Assembly (NCBI GenBank): GCA_949318235.1
Contig: OX439132.1
Coordinates: forward strand, 10,719,254-10,783,253
Length of the DNA: 64,000 nucleotides
Direction: 5' to 3'
Origin: Ecdyonurus torrentis
Taxonomy: Eukaryota; Arthropoda; Insecta; Ephemeroptera; Heptageniidae
The stretch's first letter is position 1. The number at the start of each line of letters is the position of its first letter. The translations under genes were made by a program, and so were the position numbers. Below, piece by piece: positions 26,614 through 40,968 of the stretch. The notes under the pieces were generated by a model. The model saw only the letters and a program-made list of their open reading frames with translations, did not search any database and had not been told where the DNA came from.

Positions 26614-27578
26614 CGTTTGTGTACTGCCTGCCTCTTTAGGATGTCTTGGCTCTTGCCTATATTATTAAAAATTTGCAATTTTTATGCAAATAATTATTAA
26701 TTAGCAAAACGCTTTAGTTTTATTTCTTTAATTATAATTGCAATATACAGATTGCCTGAATTTAAAATTGAATGCAAATATTTTTGCACACCTGACCTTT
26801 TTTTTATTTTTATTATTATTTTCTTTTTGGCAATATAATGTGCATATTTTGTAATAGTATAATAAATGCATCCAAATATTATAAAAATTAAAAAAAACTT
26901 AAGACTTCAATTTATTTTCAACTAATTACTAGTAATCATAATTATTAATTAATTATTTTATAGTTTCTTATAATTTCTGAAAACTATTGCAAAATTATTG
27001 CAAATATTTTTAATTAGCCTGTAATGCAAAACATATGAATATGCGATGCCAGAAAATGAAAAAAAAAAGTGCTAAAATTTATTGCAAATAAAGCACCTAC
27101 TTCATTCTTAATTAATTTAATTAGGAAACGTTATAATACGAGTATATAATATCGTATATCAAATTTGCGTGTCTATTTTGAAATGTTTAATATTATATTA
27201 CTGAAGGCACACAAGTAGTTTTCTCAATTTTTTTTTTTTTTTTTACAATATAAAATACTATGAAGTTAACGAATGAATTACTTGAGATAAGAAGCTTATT
27301 TTTCAAACTTATGGTCAAGAATGTCGCTCAATACAATACTCCTATAAATATACCTTTATTTTTAGTCTTAATTTTACTGTGTGTCTTACTAAGCTCCCGT
27401 ATTATCATAGTAATTAGTAAGTTAGTAGTATCATCAGTTACTAACAGTGCAACTGTTAATGGTTTACAACAATGCTCATTTAAAAATGTGACGCAAAAAT
27501 GTGACGAGAAAAACAAATGTGCGATGTATTTTAAAACTTCTTCATTCTTCATAAATACAAGAATACGAGTACAGTAAA

Positions 27579-27579
<1 letters not shown>

Positions 27580-27622
<43 letters not shown>
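27580..27622. repeat. (TA)n microsatellite
   Basis: About 21 units. Confidence 0.95.
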
Positions 27623-27627
<5 letters not shown>

Positions 27628-30600
27628 GTTTTAATATTTGTTATAATATAACTAAGCAAAGATAAGCTAAGAAAATCTCTCAAGTTTATGATGTCAGATG
27701 TGACATGAAATAAAAATTGTATCTCCACCAAAAATAGAAGCCAGTTTTCCAATACTTTTTGGTCCCGTGAGATTCTTAATTTTACCTCAACTAAAAGATA
27801 ACCCTCATATCAAAATGAAGCCAATCAATCAAACCAATCAATAACTCAATTTAGGGAGAAAAATGATACAAAAAAAGTTTTTTTTTCATCATTAATTTTC
27901 AATTCTTATTATTGATTTCTGTATCTATTTATAGGATATTATTATTATTGAAAGTAAGATCGTTTTCTCTTTAGAAATATATCTGATAGGAAGTTTATTT
28001 TTCATTTTATTTTGTATTCAGTAAATTTTCATTTTTTTTTCTCTCTCTTCAGTCGTTGTTCCACAATTGAAATTTGTTTTTATTTCCTCTTTTTATTTCT
28101 GTACAGAATTCACGTTTAATATTAGTTCAATTTAAAGTCAAAGAAAGCGATAGTTTTATCAATTTGTATACAACTTACGTATGCAGTTTGAATAAAAGAC
28201 AAAATACACAAAGAGAGAGTTAAATAAAGAACACTATTTTTTATATTAGAATAATACTGTCCGATTTTTGCGTGGTTTATTTTTTTCCAACAACTTTCAA
28301 TGTACTTCAGATTTTCATATTAGAACTTCGATAAGTGAACATTTATTTTTGCTCTTACTATTGAAATAAAAAAGGGATACCATAATATGATTTGTTTAAA
28401 TTAATTTCTGTCTAACTATATATGAATGTATACATATAAATACAAACACAACTTTGTGTGCACATATATTGACATAAGTTCTTACAACCTCTATTATCTG
28501 TGTGTACAAATTCTCCCTAGGTATTTGAAGTCACAAAATTTACTCAAGTTTTTTTTGCAATACGAACAGGTCACGAACATTCTATAGAGAATACATCACA
28601 AATATTGAACACAAGACGGTTGTCGTATATGTTGTATATGTTGTGTGTTCACTCTTCCACAAATTTTAAGCTCCTCAAAACAAGCTTACCCAGAAAGATT
28701 GAGAGACCTTTTTTCCTTATAATATTTTCGCTTAGTTGCACAATCAACTTTTGTAAAAATAAAGACTTTTTTTTTTTTTGGTATATCTTCTTGGCATTTG
28801 ACACAGTTATCTTCAATCTTATTTTATATGGTTATTTGGGAAATAAGTGAAGCAAAAATATAGAGATTATTTATCAACTATTATAAACAGAATAATTTTT
28901 GAAAAAAACTAGTATTTGACCTTTTGACCTATATTACAAAAGAACAAACAAATTTTGCTTATTTTTTTATAGTTCCAAATTTAGATTCAAAAAGGGTTTT
29001 AACTCATTACTATAACAATACCTAAGTTTGGTCTGCAAAGTAAAGAAAAGCACAAACATGAACTTGAATAATAATTTGTTGCTCTAAAAAATAAATATAT
29101 TATACTAACAAGTAAGTATATATTATATACTTTGTAAGTATAGTATACAGTTTCATTAGTTGATTCTTTTTTCTTCGTTTAAAACCGAGAAGAATTAGTT
29201 TGCTGTTAAGGCATGTAACTTTTTTCTCTCCTAAATCTGTTTATACTTCTCAATGCTAAAGTAACATTTCTTTTACTTTCAATAAATGTCATAGTCATGA
29301 TCGCGTACTCTGAACAAAGAAAAAAAATCTCACCTGATGATATAAAAGCTTGAAATTTGTGTACAGTTTACAGAACCAACTATTTTTAGGCACAGTACAA
29401 TCAAAACATCAGTATTCCCATCCTTGGGTTAAAACAATATAAACTGCACACATAATAAGATATAGAATAATTGCACGTTAAAATAGCACTTTTAAAACTA
29501 GTTACAAATGATTGTGAGGTCACAAAATCTACAAACATTTATCACTAAATTTTGTTACTGCAGTATAAAATATTTAGTAACTTTTTTTCTTCTAAATTAA
29601 TGTATTATTTAAATAATTTATAATACGTTACGTATTACGTTAATTATTTTGTTTTAAATCATACAAAACGGTAAGAATTAAATTTAAAACAGACATTATT
29701 TTTACTTTATTGCACAAAACTTGATATCCATTCTATGAGTCATCTTTTAAATTTTATTCCGATTTCATCTGAAAAGAGCTATATAACTTTATTATAATTA
29801 TTAAGATTATTATTATAATGTGTAGATTATTTCATTGAATTTCAATTTTGAGAGCTTAAAATCAAACTATTATATTATAATAATTACTGTTTCTAAATGC
29901 TTTGTAAATATATTTTATTTCCATAACTCAAAAAGCAGAAAATAACAACAAAATATATAACTGTGTTACACAAATACATTAATAATGTAATACTGGAGAC
30001 TTAACTGAGCTTTCAATGTGCTTGTTTTTAATATAAAACACACAAACGAAAAAGATGTTATTTTCAGCTACAAATTTTTATCGCAGTGTAGTAGTAAGCT
30101 TTATTATATATCTTTTTCTTTTTTTTTGCGAGTTTTTTTCCCCCTAACAGAATATTTAATGCAAGGATTTATATAATATTATTTTATCTGGAAAAAAAAA
30201 AAAAAACTTTAATCTGTGATCACTTCTTGTTACATGAGTCTCAAAAGCCAGGAAGTTTTATTTATAAATTTCATGTATTATTTTTTTATAATATTATTAT
30301 TAAAGTTTAAATAATACACGCTATGGTTTGAAAGATATTTTTGGAAAAAGGAGGGACAAAGTTTATAATATTGAACTTTATAACATCCGTCTGACACACA
30401 TTTTTAATTCCTTTAAAAATATATTGTTACAATTTTTGCTATTAATCGATTAACCATTTTTTTTTTTTAAATCCAAACTTCCAATAAACTTCTAAATTCA
30501 TAATGTTTTTATCTTTAGAGAACAATTGTCTCTAATTATTGTAAAATCTCATTATTTGAAGTTACATAATAACTTTTATGAATATTGTAAAAGCTATTAT

Positions 30601-31245
30601 ACGTTATGCAAAGTTGTACTTCCATTCTTCGTATTTTATGTAATTAAAATTTATTTAATGGAGTATATACTTTAAATTCATTAAAACTTACATTTTACTG
30701 TTTCAAATAACTTAAATAACACTGAAAAATAATTTACAAACAGAATCCTTTACTTTGGTGTACAGTTTACACGAGCTGATTATCAATATGAAAATGAATC
30801 TACATTTCAGTCCAATTTTCAGACAATTTTTCTAATACACGTAATCAGCTTCTAATTTTTAGATGCTCGACAGTATGAAAATAATACTTATAGATTAATT
30901 TATATGTTAAAACAAAAATATAGAGAAAATCAGCAAGATTCTCACCAAGTTTTAACTATGTCCTATAGTTTCTGTTAGCACAAAGATTATAATTAACACA
31001 ACCTATTATATAGCTTTCGGCATAAGACTAAAAAAAGTAAGTGTATGAGTCTTCTTTGGTCCTCACAGAATGATAGAAAAACTACGAATTAATTGTTTAT
31101 TTCCAACTGCGATTATCATTTCTTTGATTTATCTAGTACACAGTTTAGTTAGTACACATTAAGGACAAATAGTTATTTAAAAAATACACAAATTAAGACA
31201 GCAAGCTGTTTTGTATATCTTTATTACCTAATTAAAAAAAAAAAA

Positions 31246-31275
31246 ATTTAATATTATTATTATTATTATTATTAT
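31246..31275. repeat. (ATT)n microsatellite
   Basis: About nine ATT units after a poly-A tract. Confidence 0.85.
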
Positions 31276-32915
31276 TTTACACACATGATAATTATTTATA
31301 ATGGTATCGTGAGCTATTTTATAATTGGTTGATGGTGACATATTAATTTTATAACAGAATTTTTTTGACAATAGCTTTCAAAGATTCATAAAACGTTCAA
31401 TTTGTTAAAGGAACGCTACTGGAATTGTATTACGCTGTATTCATATCGTATTTTATCGCATTTCTTCTTGAATTAAAAATAATTATTTAATTCTACATAT
31501 ATTACAATTTTTCTCGATTCCGTAACTATGTTTTTTTAATTTGAAATTGTAACCCAATTATTTATCAAAAAGTTTTTACATTCGTATTTTCCCTATTCAA
31601 TATTTGAAAATTCTTTCAGTGTGTTAAGATTAAAATAGTTTTCAAGTTTATTTTCGTAGTGTCTTAAGTTATAAAGTGTTCCCAAGCTGCAAGTTATTTC
31701 AATTGAGTTACACACGTAGAAGGCAAAGGCAAGCAAGGGAAGCAAGCAGATTGTATATACATTAAAGCTATAGCTGGTGACTTTGCTCTTACGCTTCGAT
31801 GACTGCACTTTATTCCTATACGTGCCCCACCTACACTTTTACTAAAAAATACACGGTTAAATATATGAGTAGGTACAGTACAACAAAACTATTAAGCTAG
31901 TCAGTCGTTTATTAAATTATTGGAAATAGCTTTACTTTTTAAAGGAATACTATAGGTAAAATATTATGTTGTACCATACCATGTATTTTTGATCACACAA
32001 TAAAATCAGTGATCGTGATTGCTAATAAATCAACTGAAATGACTTTAACTCGAACATCAATCAGAATCTTGAGAAATATATATTTTCATAATCTTTAATT
32101 TAACGATTTTTAATGAAGAATACATAGAAATTAAAATGATAAAATGCATTGAACATTTTTCACAGTGCATAACATTAGAGTATTATTTCATTTTAGTATT
32201 AAAAATGATTATATTTTCTCTGCATTTTAAGTTGTCTATTTTTTTTATCATTTTACTGATCTCTAAATGTCTGAGATACAATCCAAACATATGATAATCT
32301 TCAGAAGTGAACAGTAAGGAAAATAATTTATTTTAATTAAGGTCTATTATTTTTGTTTACGAAAAACGTAGTTAAATTATATATTATTCTCCTATATAAA
32401 TATATTTACGATAAAAAGCATACAATATAGAAAGTAAATTGTCCAAATTGTGCTTTATTTGACTTTAAAATACTTGCATTACCTTCTAATACAATTTTAT
32501 CATGGAGAGAAAGAAGAAAAAGAAGAAAAAAGTAAAAAAAAAAAAGTAAAGCTTCTTTACACCTAAGCGAAACAAGTGGACACTACACCTTTTAACATAC
32601 TTCCCAACACTTCAAAAAATTCAAAAAATCTTCAAAGTTTTTAATCCGTTAAAATACACATTCTTATCCCTACACACACATGTTAAAAGGAACTAAAATT
32701 TTAGTGAGTTTTATATTTTTTTTAATGAATATTTATAATACATACAGTAAATATTATATATAATATATAACTTTAGTATAGCAATTTGTTGTAAAAATTG
32801 GTGTTACAAAAATAAAGGTTACCTCTCATGAAAAATGTACCTTGGTTACTGGTCAAGTTTGTTCCGGTCAAACAAGCAGTAGAGTTGCGTGTGGTTTTCT
32901 TTGCAAACATGACTT

Positions 32916-32917
<2 letters not shown>

Positions 32918-32958
<41 letters not shown>

Positions 32959-32966
32959 TCTCTCAC
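32918..32966. repeat. (CT)n microsatellite
   Basis: About 20 CT units with a few T insertions, followed by CACTCACTCACT. Confidence 0.93.
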
Positions 32967-33105
32967 TCACTCACTAGCCTCGAGCTCAATCGTATGAGCT
33001 CCATTACAATTACTACCATGTAAATTTATCTTCTACTTGCCTGGTTTTATCGCAAGCATCAACTTTAAATTACATTTTAATTCTACGAAATTACATTCTA
33101 GAAAT

Positions 33106-33185
33106 AGAAAGAGAAATGGGGGGGGGGGGGGAGAGAGAGAAAAGAAAAGTTGAGTATGGACATTTTAAACGAAGGAGAGAAATTT
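33106..33185. repeat. Polypurine tract with G13 run
   Basis: A purine-rich strand with a run of 13 G at about 33118-33130, then GAGAGAGAGAAAAG. It lies about 500 bp before exon C. Confidence 0.8.
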
Positions 33186-33194
33186 TCTTCTAAG

Positions 33195-33260
33195 CGCCTT
33201 GCACTATAGGCAACCAGTTGCATTGTACTGAAGCAACAGTTGCCTATTTTTCAAGGGGCT
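33195..33260. other. Short inverted repeat (hairpin)
   Basis: CCTTGCACTATAGGCAACCA pairs with AACAGTTGCCTATTTTTCAA and the GGGG that follows, around a short loop. Identity is imperfect. It lies 430 bp upstream of exon C and may be a very short foldback element. Confidence 0.55.
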
Positions 33261-33690
33261 AAGGGTTTTGACAAGCACGTAAATTCAATTTTATCGCTAT
33301 ATTGATCTGTTTTGTAGCTAAAAATACTTCCCATTTTTTCCTTTTCTTGACTTTTTTTTTTCACAATCCAATCACATACTTTTAACACACTTTCTTTTTT
33401 TTTACTTATATTTTAGTAGAGTGTATAGGGAAAGAAAAAGAAATAAAAGAAGCCGGAAAATACGTTAAGATAATAAAATTACGAACCAAAGACTAAGAAT
33501 AACAGATTTTATTAAAAATCGTATTGAATTATTGCAAACAAGTGTACCAATACTATTCAATAATTCATCAGTTTATTTTACATTGGTATACACACTTATA
33601 CTTATATTATTTATTTTACACATGTATGTTTATAAGTACACCTACACATTTGGTACATATTTCTAATAAACAACTTGACTTATGTTACAG

Positions 33691-33811
33691 ATCACAGAAG
33701 CTCTAACTTTTCTTCATTACTCCGGTCACGTATTACATCGTAATGTTTGTCCTGCTAGCATTCTAGTCACCAAGAAAGGAACCTGGAAATTAGCAGGCCT
33801 TGAATTTACTG
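33691..33811 (+). CDS. SCYL2: SCYL2 internal exon C (degenerate catalytic loop and DFG region)
   Basis: Exon of 121 nt, phase 0 in and phase 1 out. The acceptor is tatgttacag and the donor is G|gtaagt. It encodes ITEALTFLHYSGHVLHRNVC and continues to GTWKLAGLEFT. This is the C-lobe helix E, catalytic loop and start of the activation segment. The catalytic loop is HRNVCPAS where an active kinase has HRDLKPEN, so the base aspartate, the lysine and the metal-binding asparagine are all replaced. The magnesium motif DFG is GLE (human SCYL2 has GFD). These changes predict a pseudokinase with little or no phosphotransfer by the standard mechanism. The exon sits alone between introns of 21.1 and 15.5 kb. 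Confidence 0.93.
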
Positions 33812-35275
33812 GTAAGTCAAAGAAATCATTTGTACAATGATCAATTTAAATGATGTACAGTACTACTTTTTAGATTCCTGACATATTTGAAGTTCAACGT
33901 AAATGCAATCATTTAAGTTTATACGTACCATTCTTTTTTATTGATCCATGTAAGCAATATTTATAGCAATTATTTGTGTTATAAAGTTTTTTTTTAATAT
34001 TACCGTGGATTAAAATGTAATTACTCTAATTTATTTATAAGTAACAAAATAGCCTTGTGTTTCACAGAAATTTAAATGTAAAAAGTATAATATAAAACTT
34101 CGTTTTTATTGAGTGCATTACATTGCCTAACATCCATTTGGCTACTTTTCTTTTTTATATATAAAATTTCTTTTTGTACTATATTTTTGATAAAATACAC
34201 TAAATTTGTTATTTATTATTATTAAACAACAAAAAACAAATCTATCTAATACACTTGAGAAAAAAAAACTGCTGATCAAGTCTATTTGATATGGGTTTCA
34301 AATTCCTTACTTTTCTTTGAGCTAAAAAAAACGCTTTTTTTTTACACTTAATCATATTTCCACTATTAACTTACGAATCCTTTGCATATTACTTATAATG
34401 TTATTCATAACCATACCACAACGTTTTCATGGTAAACTAACCCTTACTATGAAATAATTTTCCTTTAAATATATTTTAGTAAGTAAATTTAATTTTCTAA
34501 CGCATGGTTAATTATTATGCAAAATTCTAACGTATAAGTGAGTATGAGGAGTGAGAACGCTTGCTGTTTCCAAATGTTTATTAACATTGTGTTATAGCTT
34601 TGAGTTAAAATTTATTTTAAGTTTTAAAGCATTTTACGTGTCAAATATTTTGATAATGTATGCACATCAACCTCTTTATATACATTGTGTATTATACTTA
34701 GGATAGGTATTTAATTGTTTAAAATATCATGATATGAAATAGAAATTATGTAATTTGAAATAGATTATATGGGTTAATATGAGGATTCAATCAATATGTT
34801 ATAAGTTAAGGGAGAATTATTCTGGGTCAACAAATAACAAGATAAAAATCCTATTAAAATATACTACAATCTTATATATATATACAGATATAAATAACTA
34901 TAACATAACAACAGCGCAAAACTAAAAAACTATCACCCCCTTCCTCCACCTTACTTAAAAAAAATACGCTTGTTTTGTAAATACATGTATAAATTATTAG
35001 GTGTTCATAAATGTGATATAAAGCTCTTACAGAGTGTGTAATATTTATCTGCACAAGTTTTAGATGTGAAAATCAATATCGTGTGCGTGCGGCACTTTTG
35101 CTTGCTTCCTCTGCTAGCCTCCTTGCTTTTGCCTGTGTGCTTTTACTTTTGCTTGCTTGGTACGAATAATGTCTCTTTATATAAATATATATACCAGAAA
35201 CAGCAGGTGTCATATATTCACACCAACTAAGCCACCAAAGCTTTAGGTCAAAAATAATAATACTAAAATTACAAC

Positions 35276-35463
<188 letters not shown>

Positions 35464-36180
35464 GTATTATTTTAACAAACTATTTCATTGACTATATGAA
35501 AATAAAAATATAGTATTCAATCATTAAAATATATTGACTATTTTCTATTAATAAAGGTATATGTTAACTGTCATGTTTAGATGTTTACAGAAGTGTGAAA
35601 TTTGAAGAATGTACTATTTTAAGCTGCAAAATGGCATACTTATTTCTATAGTGCTCTTCTTATGAGCTTTTACAAGAGACTTGAAACTCTCTTGAACTTG
35701 TTAAAGCTACTTAAGAATAACTAATTATCAGGGAAATTTACGTAGATTATTTTGTGACACACTTATAATGACTCTTAAGTTATTATTTTATTTGACAGTT
35801 ACTTAATATAAACTATTAGGGGTGATCTAGGGTTTTATATATATATATATATATTCTATAGAATTGATTATCTTTCAATATGAAATAGAGGATTATATAA
35901 ATGAGAGAGGAAAACTGTCAAGTTTTTGACCGGTTTAAAGTTACCTTCATCCACTGGAACTGATGTTGTTTAAAAGAGTGAAATCCACTGATAATAGTTA
36001 AGAAGGAAAACTTAGAAACTCTTATATAACTATAGACCTTTTCGTCCGTGTATGAAGTTGTTTCTAAAATCCTATGCTCATAAAAAAGCTATATATTTGT
36101 ATGCAGTAATTTTATTACATGCAATTTCCATTCAAAAACCATTTAATTTTTAAGCATTATGCACTGCAAATATTGCTGTG

Positions 36181-36465
36181 TAACAACATACCTAAAATAC
36201 CCAAATATCAACATTATTTTGGCCGGAGTCATTGCTTTCTAATTTATTTTCCATTTACAAAATGTCAGTTGCGGGTTTACTACGTCACAGCTCGCCTGGT
36301 CCACGCGCTCGGAAACAGGCGAGATGTGACGTAGTAAACCCGCAACTGACATTTTGTAAATGGAAAATAAATTAGAAAGCAATGACTCCGGCCAAAATAA
36401 TGTTGATATTTGGGTATGTTAGGATACTAGGAAAGTTTTTTGTTCAAGGTGTTCTACGTCTTTAA
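36181..36465. mobile_element. TTAA MITE family 3 (GACTCCGGCC palindrome), copy 1
   Basis: A near-perfect palindrome with its centre near 36303. The left arm contains GGCCGGAGTCATTGCTTTCT and CAGTTGCGGGTTTACTACGT, and the right arm carries the same sequences inverted. The right end finishes GTTCAAGG...CTTTAA, while the left terminal 60 bp are missing compared with the copy at 39116. The core has TACGTCA instead of TGACGTCA. The frame at 36119-36334 is chance. Confidence 0.82.
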
Positions 36466-38184
36466 GTATAAGGATTACAAATTAAATTACAAATAAACTA
36501 AATAAAAACTATAAATTTCTATTTAAATAAAATTCATATCTGTTACTTTAAGTTTTGGTTACTGTAAAATTAGCTTATATATCACTTTTTAAATACTTAT
36601 AAATAGTATTCAACGTTAATACTCACATTTTAAAATCTTGAGATTTATTTGTTTTTGTTTGTAGAAAGTAAGTTAATTTAAGATAGGTAAGATACTGAAA
36701 GTAAAAATAAAGTGTAACCCTCAGTTAATAAAGTTGCATACGATCCTAATTGTGCAATGAAAGTAATGCTATGAGATGTTATACGGTTATTTTTTCTTCT
36801 CTCCCCTTTTTATATAATATAACTTGCTTCCTAACACACACATACAAAAAAGCATCATATTTTATGATTCTATTTGTCGTTAAAACTTGAAGTATGGTCA
36901 AACGAGAGACGAGAGGATTTTCACAAGACAAGATGAGAATTTTATAGCTTAGATATTACACAGCTGAGACTAGAAATGTTACATACATATATAGGATACT
37001 ATATAGACTTAATACCAGGGTTATCAAAATGTCAGGTAACCTTAATTTGAAAAATATTTTAATTAAAAAATTCTTGTAATGAAAAATGTTTAAAAAAAAA
37101 AAAGTAATTTAAATTAGGGTTGTTAAATGTTCTTTAGAAGCCAAAAGCCCATTTAAAAAATACGTTTTAAAGTGAATAAAACTTGTTTGAATAAAGTTGT
37201 AAGGATAATGCAATATGAAATACTTGGACTTTCATTAAAATACTTTTTTTTTACCAAAATGTTAAATGGTTACACATCAAAGTAATGACTTCAAAAAGAA
37301 ATTAATAATATGATTAAAGTACTCATAAATTAGGCAACCTAAGTTTGAATTAAAATATCATTAACATTTTTTAAATACTTTATTCATTAATAAAACCCAT
37401 ATAAAAAATTACTAAAGAAAGAAACAAACAAACAAACAAATAGACGCCTTGATTATTAAAAAAAATCAATGACGTCACAGCAAGAGCCCAGCTGCTAAGG
37501 TCGATGGTGCACTCACTGCAGCCGGTATTCAATACGTTATTTTCTACCCTACTTATAGACCAAATGAATGAAATAATATTACTGTATTTTTTTCCTTCAT
37601 TTTTGAACCTCCGCTAACTACACGGTACAAATCTGATAGCATGCAATCTTGAGTGAAAAGCTTTAAATTTTTCATGCAACCAAACTTATTTTCATATGGC
37701 CTCTAATAAAAACCATTTATTATTATTATTATATTGAAAAAATTGCACTTCATAGGCCTGTGTGGACACTAAATAGTTTATTATTAATATCATAAATTTC
37801 TTAGCATTTTTTACTAAGCGAGCGGTAAAAATTATAATTACAATTTTTCATTCTGGTGACGTTATAGTGGGAAAAGCAAAAGATATTAATTATGTATTTT
37901 TGACGTTAATAGTATGCAACACAATTATTTAAATGATTAAAAATAACTATATACTGTATTTATAACAACATTAATAATATAACATTTCAATATGTATAAA
38001 TAATAATAAGTTCTATAATATAGTGATAATTGTTTATTTTATAAAAGTATGTAATAATAATTAATAACATACCAAAATAAAATATAGAATTGTAAATATT
38101 TGATGTAAAATTAAATATTTGATAACTATAGATTTTCCTAACCTAAAATCAAATATGTTAATATTGACTGATAGTCTGTATTAT

Positions 38185-38545
38185 ATGTAGCTACTAGCTA
38201 CTGAGCTGGTATAGCCTTGGTAAAGACAGCTGACTCGTAACTCTGTACTACTAGCCGAGTTCAGGTTCGAGCCACTGCTGGGAGAGCTGGGTGCGTTCGT
38301 GGAAGTGTGAGAGCATAACACGTTGCACGATGCATGTATTCCATGACGACGCATAGCATTTGGGAGGTGCATGATTGATGTGATTGCACCGTCTAGCCTG
38401 CTTAGAGTTTCCACAGTTTCTTTAGGCTGTCATGGCAAATGCCGGGCTGTGTATTATAGGCCGTGGCCGGCCTGTGTGAGCGATTTCCATTGTTCCTGTC
38501 GATAATAATTCTGTATTGACGAGACTATGGAGAAGGTGTAGCACA
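38185..38545 (+). mobile_element. tRNA-derived SINE, copy 1
   Basis: A tRNA-like head with an A-box-like CTGAGCTGGTATAGCC near 38199 and a B box GGTTCGAGCC at 38264-38273. A body follows with GTTTCCACAGTTTCTTTAGG, GGCAAATGCCGGGCTG and GGCCGTGGCCGGCC. The B box and the body layout are those of arthropod tRNA-derived SINEs. It would be transcribed by RNA polymerase III if intact. The minus-strand frame across it (38181-38414) is a shadow. Confidence 0.75.
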
Positions 38546-38589
38546 GTAACACAATATGAAAAAAAAAAAAAGAGTTTACTTTGCATATC

Positions 38590-38604
38590 CCCCCCCCCCC
38601 CCCC
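38590..38604. repeat. Poly-C run
   Basis: About 15 C, 45 bp after the SINE body and after an A-rich tract. Confidence 0.9.
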
Positions 38605-39115
38605 ACTTGTTAATATTTAAAATATGCATAACTTTTTGAAAATAAATATATGTTTTTTTAATTACCTCCTCCACTTTTACAAACAATAATTCCTTACAAA
38701 TGAGTTTTTAATCTTAAAACTATAATTATTTAGAAATATAAATTTTACTATGCAATTAACTTACTGTTTATAATATCAAATTTTTCAGTAATGAGAATTA
38801 TTAATACATTATATAATGCCTAACATACAATTATTTTGTGATCATGTGATTTTAAACTTTGTGGATGTGTTGACCTGCTTTGTATAGTCTGAATAAAAGC
38901 ACCTCATTATGAGTAGTCTTTTATTCATTTGAAATACAATGGCCTTTATTCCCATTCAAAATAAAATAATAATAAATTATTTAACTTAAAGAGACCACAA
39001 AAGGTATAACAAGATTGCAAAAACACTTAAGTACAATAATTAATATGCTTCTTTTTTTTCTTACTTTAAATTCAATATTTAATAAGTCCTAATCAGAACC
39101 ACTTATTATTTTTTC

Positions 39116-39442
39116 TTAAAGGCGTAGAATACCTTCAACAAAAAACTGTCTAATATCCTAACATACCTATATAAATTTGATTTGGCCGGAGTCATTGATT
39201 TCTAATTTATTTTCCATTCACAAAATGGCAGTTCCGGGTTTATGACGTCACATCTCACTTGTTTCCGCGACTAGTTTCACTTGTTTCTTGGACCAGTGAG
39301 CTGTGACGTCATAAATCAGCAACTGTCATTTTGTGAATGGAAAATAAATTAGAAATCAATGACTCCGGCAAAATCAAAGTTGATATTTAGGTATGTTAGG
39401 ATATTAGGCAACTTTTTTGTTCAAGGTGACCTACACCTTTAA
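39116..39442. mobile_element. TTAA MITE family 3, copy 2
   Basis: The complete form, 327 bp. It begins TTAAAGGCGTAGAATACCTT and ends GGTGACCTACACCTTTAA with TTAA at both ends. Arms contain TCCTAACATACCTA, GCCGGAGTCATTG and TTATTTTCCATTCACAAAAT with their inverted partners. TGACGTCA occurs at 39243 and 39304, one in each arm. The loop (CTTGTTTCCGCGACTAGTTT) differs from copies 1 and 3. Confidence 0.87.
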
Positions 39443-40246
39443 TACTCATTTATAAATCTGATCATATATATATATAAGATCTCATAAATCATGAGTTAAG
39501 AGAACCTCAAAAAAAATATATAGTTTTTTCAGTGTATCATTGGAAATTTAATTTCAGTTTTTCAATTAAACTGTTACGTTACTGTAATAAAATAAGAAAT
39601 AACATGCACTCTAATCCAGTAATGGAAACTTCAAAACTTCAACTCAAATTAAATACTAACTTGTAAGATCTCCATAAACTTTTTTACTCGATTGACTTAA
39701 TAATTATAGTATACATATAGCTCTTATAGTTCAACATTGTTAAATGAAAATATTGTAATGTCAGTTATTTCAATACGTATAATAAACTTAATTAAAATAT
39801 TATTGTAATTAAAAAAATTAGAGAAAAACTTGAGATTACCATTGAGTAAAAATATAAAAGAAGGAAAAAAAATTCTTTTGAAATTTTAAGTACTTTTATA
39901 AATATATATATAATAGAAAAAGATGAGTGAAAAAAAATCACTTTTTTCATATTACTTTTTTTTTTGTGTTTTACAATTTCCTGTTCTTTTTATAGAATTT
40001 AATCTGTTGTGTGCGTTCTTTGGATTAACTTGCCTTCTTACCTCACTCGCTCTTACGTCATAATGTATTTTAAAAGCCTTTTCTTTTCTTTCCCTTTTCT
40101 TTGCCATTTAATTCCTTACTTATGGGGCCTCGGGTATACCACTTGTTACTTCGTCTCTTTTTTTTTATGCTTTTTACTTTCATACAGTTTCTACTTGTTT
40201 GCTAGCTAGCTTGCCCAAATAAGACTTGTAAGTACCTTTAAGCTCC

Positions 40247-40275
<29 letters not shown>
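40247..40275. repeat. Poly-A run
   Basis: Twenty-nine A residues. Confidence 0.9.
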
Positions 40276-40278
<3 letters not shown>

Positions 40279-40893
40279 TAATATTATATATATAATATAT
40301 ATTATATATGTGTGTAAAAATATTATTATTTTTAATATTTAAAAAATAAAAGTTTGTTAAGTTTCTTATTTTATTATGTAAGTTATTTTGCTTTCAGCAT
40401 ATAGTTCTCTTTTTTCTATACTTTCATTGCCTAAATCTTTTGTTATAAATAAAATTTTCATATTATAGTTATAAAATTACCTTTTAAAGTATTTTTAATC
40501 CAAAAATTATTTTTAAAGAGTTATTAAAAATGTATTCAGTATTTTTAAGATATAAAAAAAATACGCATTTTTTATATAAAATATTACATAAGCACCCTAA
40601 TTAGTCACAATGTAAAATCCACCAATTTATAGATCATAATTTTAAATTTTATTTTACTAGACATTTATAATTATTACAGAGAAATAAGTTTTACACATAA
40701 AAAATAGTAATTCTCTTTTAGAAACCACAGTCTATATTATTCTATGTAATTATTATAAAGGATTATAATATAAATTTTGATTCCTTATGGAATAGACAAT
40801 ATTATATTATAATACCACAATATCAGACATGAAAATACATTATATATAGAATGTAAAAAAGTAATCAAGAAACATGTATTTCAAAGTTATAGT

Positions 40894-40897
<4 letters not shown>

Positions 40898-40965
<68 letters not shown>
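40898..40965. repeat. (GA)n microsatellite
   Basis: About 34 units. A (CT)n tract of about 12 units follows at 41071-41094 and could pair with it. Confidence 0.95.

Positions 40966-40968
<3 letters not shown>

Noticed and set aside
38181..38414. Minus-strand 77-codon frame with cysteines and serines
   Set aside because: It is antisense to a tRNA-derived SINE head and body.
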